A stretch of 64,000 bases of DNA from Tetrapyrgos nigripes (Eukaryota > Basidiomycota > Agaricomycetes > Agaricales > Campanellaceae): contig JAACJM010000132.1 in NCBI GenBank assembly GCA_013368315.1, forward strand, positions 124,001 through 188,000, written 5' to 3'. Positions 21,792 to 31,214 of this stretch are shown one piece after another (within the stretch, counting starts at the first letter, position 1; every line of letters starts with the position of its first letter). The notes below the pieces were generated by a model. The model had not been told where the DNA came from. It searched no databases and worked only from the letters and a program-made list of their open reading frames with translations. Both the position numbers and the translations under genes were made by a program.

Positions 21792-22324
21792 TGTGGTAAA
21801 GAGCACACACTTGACTCTAAGCAGTAGGCATAGACAGGACAACAGTAGACAGATAACAATGAGAGACTAGTCCAAAGACAAAGTTAATATTGAATAAAGA
21901 CAATGAATACATGAGATGCTCACCTAGTCCCAAGACAAAGAGGTCGAGATGGGGACTAGGGAGCTATTACTCTAAGCTTATATACACAGAACAGAAAGAA
22001 AGATAAGAACTGAGCAAAGCGAAGAAAGGAATCAGAGAACTGTCCAGAACAATCAAAGTACAGCCTATTGTCCATGTAAGAGATGTATCATGAAAAGATG
22101 AACAAAAGATGAACAAGCTGTGCGTAGTGTCCCTGTAAGAGATGTATCATAGAAAGATGAACAAATGTTGAAACAGGGTATGATAGCTGTGCATAGATGA
22201 TCAAGGAAAGATGAACAAAAGATAGGGCAAAGGATGAACAAAACAATGATCAAAAGGCAGTGACTGATGAAGAAAAGAAACAGAAAATGAATGAAAATAC
22301 CCTGAAAATAATATTGTCACGACA
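21792..22324 (-). repeat. 3' LTR of gypsy element A, inverted
   Basis: This 533-bp LTR is the same length as that at 14894-15426 but in the opposite orientation. On the minus strand it begins TGTCGTGACA and ends ACCACA. The purine tract GAAGGGGGGTAA (minus strand of 22325-22335) precedes it. A perfect target duplication is seen only when this side is flipped. Confidence 0.92.
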
Positions 22325-22335
22325 TTACCCCCCTT

Positions 22336-22710
22336 CTAAGACTCAACGTCCTCGATGAGCCAAATCCTTGGAGCTTTTGGATTCTTCTTGTGAAAAGCCA
22401 TTATCGAGCATCTTGCATTGTCAATGTTGTAGATTGGCTCCCAAGAATTATGCCCTTCATTGTATCCTTTCCACTTTACCAAGTACTCCATCCTTCTCCA
22501 CCAAATCCGACTGTCCAAAATCTTTTCTACTTCATACTCTGGGTCATCCCCCTCCTCCAGATATATAGGTTCCAGTTCTTCTGGAAATAAACTGTTGACT
22601 TCATTTCCTCCAAATGGATAGAGTTTGTCGACATGGAACACAGGGTGAATACGATCCAACCCTGTTGGCAAATCCAAGCGATAGTCCAATGGTCCGATTT
22701 TCTCCAGGAT
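22336..22710 (-). pseudogene. gypsy A pol C-terminus with chromodomain
   Basis: On the minus strand ILEKIGPLDYRLDLPTG is followed by IHPVFHVDKLYPF and a chromodomain (PEYEVEKILDSRIWW, YLVKWKGYNEGHNSWEP). The chromodomain normally directs integration to particular chromatin. The stop is TAG at 22338-22336, next to the polypurine tract. The N-terminal edge at 22710 is exactly where pol left off at 20348 (GPYK then ILEKIG). Confidence 0.88.
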
Positions 22711-22975
22711 TACGATTACTATTTATAGTAATCATTATTTTTTGATGTCCACCCACCCAAATTTTTGCGCATTCAAACGCGGATCTAGATCCATGGGAAC
22801 TTATCACTATATTGAGCTGAAAAATTCATATGATCTATTCACTTACAGTAAGGGATTGTGTATCCCTAAAAAGTGTACCAGTGTGAGGATTGAACTCGCG
22901 CAAGCCAAACATAATTGATGCAGACTTTGGCACAGCGCAAAACCATTACAGCACAGTACAACTGTTAAACTGCAT
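22711..22975 (-). repeat. possible tRNA-derived SINE
   Basis: The minus strand from about 22975 has an A-box-like TGCTGTAATGG, then a T-arm GCGAG-TTCAATC-CTCAC (B-box-like), then TTTTT within 20 nt. About 150 bp of unrelated body follows and ends next to AAAAAATAATG and the palindrome GATTACTAT-AA-ATAGTAATC. Head, body and A-rich end fit a SINE. The acceptor stem is not convincing and no target duplication was found. Confidence 0.35.
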
Positions 22976-23169
22976 ACATAAAGGTCCATATCTAGTTGTT
23001 CAATCAATATATCTTCATTACCATTTGTTCATCATCAAGGATTATGGAGATGTGGGTTTGGTTTATGGGGGGTAAGATATGTAAGTGCATAGAAGTTTAT
23101 TATGAATTCATTGTAAGGGGCTATTTTGGATGGGAAATAAAAGTTTGCAGGGGTGAGGGAGGGTATGCT

Positions 23170-23900
23170 ATTAAAGGGAAGTTTACCATTGATACATTTT
23201 TGGTCTGAGCCAATTATGACTTCCTTTAACTCCAGATTGAGAAGGAAAGAAAGCCCACAATAATAGGTAGGGTAGTTTACCATCAATATATGTTTGGTCT
23301 GGGCCAATTCTTGCCTCATTTCACTCCAGAAAAATAGGGAAACAACCCCCATACTGAGAGGTACTCTGGATCTATGGATATGAGTTGTGGGTGGGTGAGG
23401 GGGAGGATATGTGAGAGCAGGGAAGTTTACCAATCATATATTTTTGTTCTGGGGAAATTCTGGCCTCATTTAACCTCAGAATAAGGGGAAAAGAAACCCT
23501 AGAGTTATAGGTGCTCTGGATGTGGAGATATGAGGTTTTGGGTGGGTGAGGGGAAGGTATGTGAGAGTGAAGGAGTTTACCATCAATATATATTTGTTCA
23601 GACGCAGTTTTGGCCTCATTTAACCTCAGAATAAGAGGGAAAGAAAACATAGAGTCATAGGCGCTCTGGATGTGGAAATATGAGTTTTTAGGTGAGTGCT
23701 GGGAAGTTTACCATCAATATATTTTTTATCTGCGGCATTTCTGGCCTCATTAAACTCCAGAAAATCAGGGAAAGGAACCCCATACTGAGAGGTTCTCTGG
23801 ATCTACAGATATGAGTTTTGGGTGGGTGAGGGGAAGGTACGTGAGAGCAGGGGAGTTTACCTTCAATATATCCTTATTATGGGCCAATTCTTGTCTCATT
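23170..23900 (+). repeat. imperfect tandem array, about 150-bp unit
   Basis: About six units start with AGTTTACCATCAATATAT (near 23175, 23275, 23427, 23575, 23707, 23856), mostly 130-152 bp apart. Each also has GGCCTCATTTAAC.. and GCTCTGGAT.TGGA.ATATGAG. The last two units are inside the right inverted-repeat arm. Two reverse-oriented units are in the left arm. No coding potential. Confidence 0.8.
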
Positions 23901-24444
23901 TAACTTTGGAACAAGATATACCTCACCTGTGTCTTTGCCGCTCACCTGTCTTTGTTGTTGTCAACCATCACTATGTATGATTTTGGGGAGCTGTGTGTTC
24001 CTTTTGGCTACCTGTTGTCATTGTACTCATTGCATCTAGGTCTCCTGAATTCATGGATTGGGTACTTTCCCATCTTTCCATGGATGAGTTGATGCCCTTC
24101 TCCATCTCTTATTTCAATTTCTGAAGCTGTACACTCCAACAAGGCCCAACTTCACTCTCTGAAACATTTACAGTGCCACACTCAGTTTATTATTTCTGGT
24201 TTAGTTGTCCATTTACTGGGTTAACAAGAACCATTTTATGGTGCATGTAGTGAGAAAAGATGGCACAGTTTGGCTCAATAATGGCGTGCATGGAAACACT
24301 TCATCACCAGAAGGAGGATATAACACCACAATGCTACTTATAATGATCCTGCATGTTCCTATATATATGCCCAACATTGATCTTTATCCCTGATGTAATA
24401 TAGTAATTGTCTTGCCAGCAGCACCCTGGCCTCTACCCCCCAGT
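23645..24444. repeat. right arm of the long inverted repeat
   Basis: This arm is the reverse complement of 20349-21163 and ends CCTCTACCCCCCAGT. It contains the plus-strand copy of the NHFMVHVVRKDGTVWL fragment at 24205-24393. Beyond 24444 is the gag of element C, so the two arms have different outer neighbours and no matching target duplication. Confidence 0.9.
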
Positions 24445-25525
24445 TGAACCTAGTCGCTGGTCCCGATTGATGAGGAGAGCAATGGTGTACTCCTTCACCA
24501 ACTGGCAACTCTGGAGTACGAGTAGAGTGACCAGTCAGGCTTTTCCCGATTGGGAAGCAGCTGAAGTGGCCTTAGCCACTTCCATACGCTTGACGACGTA
24601 TGTAGACCTGTTGGGGCAATTGTTGATATCTTTGCCATATTTGCCACAATAAGCACATAAACCCAAATCCTTCCTACATTTCTTCTCTTCATCTGTAAGC
24701 TTAGGATGTGGTTGTTTACCTGTCCTGGTAGCGTCTACTTGCATAGGATCACCAGGAGGAAGGCTGGAAGACGATGAAGAGTTGGAATTGGAAGGAGTAG
24801 TGTGAGAATTACGAGGCCTTTAGGCTGAGTTAACTTAGGTCGACCTCGAAAACTTTTCCACGGGTTCAAACTCCCACCCCTGTTCGTTGGCGCTCGGCAA
24901 GCGCTCTCTGCAATCACGGTCGAGACCATCATGACGTCGTTCACAGCTTCCTCGGATAAACACATAACCAAGGCAGCGTAGGCAGCATCAGGGTGCGCCG
25001 TGTCTTCCTCCTCGCTTCCTCCCCCGATCCTGAGGGCCTCGTAGTTTGCCACGCGAAGCGATGGCACTTTACCCCAGTTTGAGTTTTTGTTGTTTTTGGA
25101 AGGGGTAGAAGAGGATTTAGAAGTGGATTTTTCCTTATGTTCCTCTCGACGCTCGTGAACACGATTGTTGATGTCGATAGTCCACTTTTTGTACTCGTTG
25201 AAGGTTTTCGGACAATCGTCACATTTGGTCTGACTGATTTGATCCTTGGTAGCGGTCTTGAGATTGGTGTAAAATTGGTTGATCTTCGTAGATTCGCTCC
25301 AATCAACGTGAACGACAAGCTCGGAGAATCGAGAGGTGTAGGTGGAGGCGGAACCTATTTGCTTGAGTTTTTTGAGTTTTTGCTCAGCGTTGTATTCGAG
25401 GTTACTATTGCCAAAGTGGATCTTAAAATGCTCGTCAAAAGAATTGAGTAGATCAGGCTCGCCAGTTGAAACTGAAAAATACCATTGTTTCAGAGACCCA
25501 TCTGCCAAAAGCGTGGTCATCCAAA
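24445..25525 (-). pseudogene. gypsy C Gag and start of protease, truncated at both ends
   Basis: The minus-strand gag reads TTLLADGSLKQWYFS, then YNAEQKLKKLKQIGSAS and VVHVDWSESTKINQFYTNL, closely matching elements D and F. A frameshift lies near 24830-25060. The cysteine motif CAYCGKYGKDINNC has Lys where the CCHC knuckle has His. The 3' side is cut by the inverted repeat at 24444 and the 5' side joins duplicated host DNA at 25526. Confidence 0.85.
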
Positions 25526-25530
25526 ATCAA

Positions 25531-27091
25531 GCCTTTCTATTATTGCCTCCATAGTGTACGGGTCAAGTTTACGCCAGTCAAAACCTCTCAGGTGTGTATA
25601 TCTCACCTTCTCCATACGTCTCATGTTCATTATTCCTTTACTCAACTACTCCCCCTCTTCTCAAATTTCCATGCCTCACCCCGTCTGTCTGTCTTGTCAA
25701 CCTTCTCCGAGTCAAACTCTCACCCAGCATTTTACACAGCCCACAATTGGCAGCGGCTTTCTCCAGTAACCTTGACTGTGTCTTAACATACTCATACCTA
25801 TTTCATTCCGTCCCAACGCGATCTACCGATTCTACCTACTACTAACGTTTACCGCCACCGTACTTATTCTTAGTTGTGACTATATCACGTCACAAACTCT
25901 CTTTCTCTCCCCAACCACCATTATCTCTGCCTTCAATGTCTCTTCCATCGCTATCCCACCTCAAATATACACAAGAGGGTCCTCAAACTTCGAGGTAAGT
26001 TGTTTCTCGTCATTTGCCTTTACAGCAGGTCAAGGGTGAGTACTAGTCTAAACGGTATTTCTTTGTTTATTTTTTTGTCATTCTTATTTGCGATTTGTAG
26101 GCTCTAAGGAGATTTAGTCTTTGCTGGATATCGGTGAGTGAGGCTTTTCTTTGCTTCTTGCTCCGCCTAACTCATGTTTGCTATGCAGATGCCTTGTCTC
26201 CTCAAGTTCGGTCGCGTTCGCTCTGGTCGGTGGTCAAGGTTAGTTAGCGGTCAGGGTCTGGGTATGATTTGCGTTGGACGGTGGATTAGGATGCGGCGCT
26301 CGGGGTTTGGTGTGATGCTTGAGATATGTAAGTTGCGCAACAGTGATTATTTTTTTTTCGTTTGTTTTTCTCTTAATTCTATCTTATTCCGGGTTTTCCC
26401 TTCTTCACCTGCATCTCCTACCACCTCAGATCTCAAGACTGCAAGTACTCAAGATCCCCTTCCTTTCCCCCCCAGCTCTAGGACCTTGCATCAAGGCTAC
26501 CCTCAAGACCTCCCCCATCCATTCCCAAGTCGTCCACCTGCTTTGTGTGTCCATTGCATCTACTGGGGGTTTTCGGGGGATTCAGAGGATGCATATATAC
26601 CTAGGTATCTTTCCTGATAGCGATCTTATCTCAAATACTTGAATGAAACTGTAAAAACAGTAGCGAATGAGTGGCCGACGACTCGGAGAGAAGTCGCGTG
26701 GATATAAAAGGGCATTTGTACTTAAACCACGCTTTGATTGAGCGGTAAGTGTTTGCAGGGTGTGGCAAAAGTTCTCAAGGATCAAATTCTCCCGTCAATG
26801 ACCTGCCTTGTTACTCGTGTACGTTCCTGATTCATTCCTGGTTCATTACTGGTACTTGATGTCAACTCAAAGATCGGCGACAATAGTCGAACTTTAACAC
26901 CGTCGCTGACTACACAACTTCTCTCGTCGTCTTCATACTATATAAACCCCGTATGTATGTTCATCTCCTTGGATGAGACTGAATTTTTGCATGCATATGC
27001 GACCCAGCGAGAAATCTCGGATCCTTGTGTTGAATGGCCTAATGATTATCCCCTCTACAGGTCACAGTTATAAACTACGCCTCCAAATTCT
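25531..27091 (+). other. upstream part of unit 1, no firm gene
   Basis: Pyrimidine-rich, intron-like sequence with poly-T runs and frequent splice-like GTGAGT. The same sequence recurs at 36331-37899. Short open frames exist in both copies but are not kept open by substitutions, so I call no gene. Confidence 0.5.
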
Positions 27092-27597
27092 ATGTCCTCA
27101 GACGCAACTACTGGCGTTCAAGACGTTTCTGCCAACGATTTCATCATCTTATGCCATTATAGGGGCAAAACCGTCCCCGTCGAATACACTGAAAATTATA
27201 AAGTGAGTGATGTGTATCTTGTCTTTCTCGAGTCTCGACTCTTCCCTGAGCTAACTGATGCCTCCATATGCCATTCAGAAGTTTAATTGCATTTAATCAT
27301 TAGCCATCGGAATTCCGAATGAAGAACACACGGTGAGCAGTTCATGATGAGTTGAATCATTGCTGAAATAGCCCCAAGCATCTTCGTATATCCGTTCCTG
27401 TCCAGGGAGCCCCTCTCAACAAAACCAAGGTATATCCACATACGGAAACGTGGCGCAAGCTTCCCATGCACAAGCACGACGTTGTTTATGCCGAATTCTT
27501 TCCTTGGTGGATTGCGCTGTGGATCAAGTTACCTTATTTCCTAGGGATATCATCAGGACAGAAACCAACTTCTGATGGTTCTCGTAAGTCAGAATAG
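27092..27597 (+). CDS. small CHYR-type conserved protein, copy a1 (span includes introns)
   Basis: Exon 1 starts at ATG 27092 and reads MSSDATTGVQDVSAND then LCHYRGKTVPVEYTENYK, ending at a GTGAGTG donor. Later exon pieces are IGIPNEEHT (about 27305) and GAPLNKTKVYPHTETWRKLPMHKHDVVYAEFF, entered after a CCAG acceptor at about 27415 and running to TAG 27595-27597. The same architecture recurs at 30448, 37900 and 51995. The fold could be a small beta-rich or ubiquitin-like domain, but this is a guess; function is unknown. Confidence 0.5.
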
Positions 27598-28189
27598 TGA
27601 CTTGATCGACGTAGGCTGTTTGTTTTTGCCTGTATATTACGGAGAGTTCACGAGGACCTAATACATTTATTGCCTACAAAGAATGTCAGTGAGAGAAGGA
27701 TCTGGAGAGTGTATCATACGCACCAAGGAGGAATATCACAAGAAAAACTTTACAGAGTATCCAGCCTGCCTGCCCTGACAGCCCGGCCCATTGTCAAGCA
27801 GTGTCCACCGACACATTCTTACTACCAGTCATCCTAAGTAATGTATGCAAATAATTCAGGTATCATTGGATTCAGATTGTTCATAGGTGTTTCATTCCCC
27901 ATCCAAAAGATCATCCCACAATATCCCTCCCTTTTCTGGCAGTACTGAGTCGTTAAAGCCATTTCATGACTTTGTAAACCCTCAACGTTACGCCTACGCC
28001 CATCAATGTCAACCATCTAAGGAGAGCGCAATCGGGACAAAATCCGAAATAACGGAAATTAAGGTAGAGAGTATGTGAACGAGTGTGAAGGAGTAGTATA
28101 TAATTAAGGGTACGCGTACGAGTGCGGGGAAGGAGAGGGAGGGACTGGGGAATGGCTTGGACAGCGTTGGAAGATGAAGGTATGGGTAC

Positions 28190-29896
28190 AGGTAGATGGG
28201 TATACGCATAGGCTACGGCTCAATTGCCAACATTCTGTACTTGTACCTGCCAGTCGCCAACAAGCGCCGGTTCACAGGCACACCGCCCCTCCGCTATCCT
28301 TCTCAACTTCCTCCCCCCTCCCCATCAAACACCACCCTATGTTCCTCCGCTCTCGGACCACTCGTATATCCCACCAGCGTTACCCCTTTCACTACTGTAG
28401 GCGTGGTCGTTGATGAAAAACAAGAGCGTGACCATGACATCACACTAGGACGCGTCTTTTTGAACCAATTCACTCAAGCCTCACTCCTCCTGGTTCCACC
28501 GTATCAACCTTCCCTCCTCTCACTCTTCAATCAGGTTATCCAATCCTTCTCGGCACCTTTTACTCTTCTTCCCTTACCACATTCCGTTCCTTTCTCACTT
28601 CCAACAAAACACCGCCGTCATCCAAACTCTCCGCTCCTACCACGTTCATTCGACGACCATTCACCACCATGTGTGGTTCCGATACCCTCAGAAGCCCAAA
28701 ACATGGTCTAACACGAGTGGCCGCTGCCTCGTCACCAACACCTCTCCACCAAGGCATACAAATCTGAGCGACTTCTATGCTAAATAGGACGATACTGCGT
28801 ACGTTTCCAAGGTTCAAGACTCAAGAGTGCCAGGAATGTGCTGGAGAAGACCGTCTGGCGATGGGCTGGCTCGTTTGTCGTTTGGATTGTTCATAGGATT
28901 TGCGGTGGTAGTGGTATTCCTATCTGGTGCGTACGTTACTCTTTCCACAGCTACACTGGCTTACGCTGGAGGTATTGTAGGCGCCGGTATCTGTCCTCCC
29001 TTCTCGTTTTGGCGACATCAGTTAAACTTCAAAGTCCTCGGGCCCAATCCCCATTCCTCGTCAACTCAACCATTAGAGATACTCTTAGCCCGTTTACCAT
29101 GATCATACACGACGCAAAAGAGCATTCTAACACCCCCCAGCCTAGTCTCCAGGCCCATTTTAGAACATACGGACGTCGCCGGTTCATCAAACTCCAAAAC
29201 CCAAGGCGTACGGCGTACGACATAGAGCGGTTTCTAAGCCTAATTGGACGCTTCTGGATTCTCTACTGGAGTTTCCTGGGCTTAGGACTGCGTTGGTGGA
29301 CAGTGCTTGGCGATGGGATGGATGTATGGTACGCTCTCTTCTTGGTGTACCTCCGGGGTTTTCTCGTGGGCTTTGTAGCGGAGGTATTCTTTCTCGGTGC
29401 GTATGATGCTTCCTATACATGCTACTCTCACTGACCCTGAAGTAATGTAGCTGTCATCTCTCTTTTTCTTCGTCTCCATCCACGTCAACCTCACGAACTT
29501 TCAACTTCTTCCTAACCAATATCACCTCGTCAGTACGCAGCCGTTTGGGACGGTCCTGGTCTCCTTCACAACGTCATCTACGGTCAAGAATACGATTCTG
29601 ATGCCGACATGCGAAAACCCAGTCTAGGACGTGTGGGAGCTACATACGAAGCACGGCGGCTTCTAGGCGAAATGGGACGATTCTGGATACGTCACCGAGG
29701 TTTTGTGGTGCTGGAAATGCCTGGGTGGACACGGGTTGGCAATAGAATGGTTCGTTATGGTGGCATGGCTTTTCCAGAATCTTTGCTTGTGTCTGTGGTA
29801 GCAGTATTGCGGTCTAATATCTATGATAGAATCTTCAGAAGCTACGCTCACCAATACTGGAGTCTTGTAGGCATCAGTCTTCTCTCATTTCGTTGA
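28190..29896 (+). pseudogene. membrane-protein-like locus, copy 1, probably decayed
   Basis: Overlapping frames carry coding-like segments: SLIGRFWILYWSFLGLGLRW and YALFLVYLRGFLVGFV (28838-29434), GLFIGFAVVVVFLSGAYV (28827-29102) and GATYEARRLLGEMGRFWIRHRG (29609-29896). Both copies of the duplication keep these. No single start and splice pattern joins them. TAG or TAA stops lie where copy 2 has CAG (AKQDKTAY in copy 2, AK-stop-DDTAY here). I do not recognise a family. Confidence 0.35.
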
Positions 29897-30447
29897 AACG
29901 ACATCGAGTGCCCTCAACTCTTCACTGGACAATGCCTCTCGTGCCTGTCACGTACGCTGCAGTTTTGCACGGTCTTGGTCTGTTTCGCTGGATAATACTT
30001 GACTGCCATTTCGATTACGGCGTTCTCAGAGTTCCCCCAAACTCGGTCTGGGGAGCATGAAAGCTGCCAACTCACCCAAACCTCAAATGTAAGACATGCC
30101 CTGTGATGTTGTTTTGGGACGGATTGGGACGGTACGCTCTTGGCGGATCACAACTCTGAGATGTCTTGTTCCACTGTTCTCGCTCTTCCGATTCAACGGT
30201 AAGTTTGTCCTTGCACTGTGCTGCAAAACTTCTCAACTTCTCAAGTCAAACTTCTCCCGTTAATAGATCATGCGCTGTAACTCGTATATGTAGCTCATTC
30301 ATTCGGTCCCCGTTTCAGTACCTCATGGGAGACTTCACTGTCGTATGTCAAATTTGGCTGCAATGGGATGATCAGACTTTATCACTGGCGCTGCAAGTCA
30401 GCTGCAGACGTATAAGACTTTACCCGTGCGAGGCGTCAAGCAAGGAT

Positions 30448-30907
30448 CATGCCAGGGGACGTGCCGAGGAGTTCATCACTCTATGCCATTACAGGGACAA
30501 AACTGTCGCCGTCGAATACACTGGTGATTATAACGAGTGATCTGGGGTTTGTCTTTCTTCTCTGACCTCGCTCGAATACGATACGCTGGCCTTTTTAACC
30601 CGTGTCACTCAAGGTACCATGAATAAACCTATTAATGGCATCCTTCGTTAGCGGCTGTAGCTATCGGGATAAGCGAAGGTGAGTGATTTTTAGTTCTCAC
30701 TCCATACGACAAATTCGCTGCTGAAATGCTCTCAAACCTCTTCGTATATCCAGCTCTCTCCAGGGCCCCCTCAATGGAACTCAGGTAAATCCAACCACAG
30801 TCACTGGGCCCAAGCTTCTCATCGAGAAGGATCATACAGCATACATTGAATTCGCCGTTTGTTCGGATGATGTACATTTACGCCCCATGTATATCCTCTG
30901 TGATTAG
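30448..30907 (+). CDS. small CHYR-type conserved protein, copy b1 (partial model)
   Basis: The N-terminal exon contains RGRAEEFITLCHYRDKTVAVEYTGDYN; its true start is upstream and unresolved. After an intron the last exon reads GPLNGTQVNPTTVTGPKLLIEKDHTAYIEFAVCSDD and ends at TAG 30905-30907. It is a paralogue of the locus at 27092 and lies about 300 bp before the large gene, so they may be neighbours by function or one longer gene. Confidence 0.42.
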
Positions 30908-31214
30908 CGCTATGTACACAGCACTTGTTCTCATACCTGTCATTGGTGGTGTGGCCCTTATACATATATAAGAACCTCAATGATTCGACATGCTGCCTGC
31001 AGGACCTCAGGACCCCTCCTCGTCCCGAAGCGTCCATTCGAATCCCAGCCTAAGGAAAACGTGCGTTTACTACTATTTCTTGATGTCTTCCACTAACTTC
31101 GTTGCTAACTTCAGTTTTTGAGCGGATAACTACGCAAAGAAATCGGTGAGTAAATCCTCAATGATGCTTCAAAACCTTGCTTTTAATCTGACTATTGATA
31201 CAGACACGTCAGAC

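Noticed and set aside
23170..23900. CRISPR-like array
   Set aside because: Units are about 150 bp, imperfect and contiguous without unique spacers, and the genome is fungal; it is an ordinary tandem repeat.
20349..24444. One DNA transposon with 0.8-kb terminal inverted repeats inserted whole
   Set aside because: The two outer flanks belong to different retroelements and share no target duplication, and the interior is made of A and B pieces, so a single insertion does not explain it.
22711..24444. Helitron
   Set aside because: There is a hairpin near one end, but no 5' TC, no CTRR 3' end, and no Rep-helicase coding sequence.
28560..28817. minus-strand frame conserved in both duplication copies (also 50126-50383)
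   Set aside because: Conservation follows from the duplication itself; substitutions are not concentrated at third positions by eye, and it lies antisense to the membrane-like locus.
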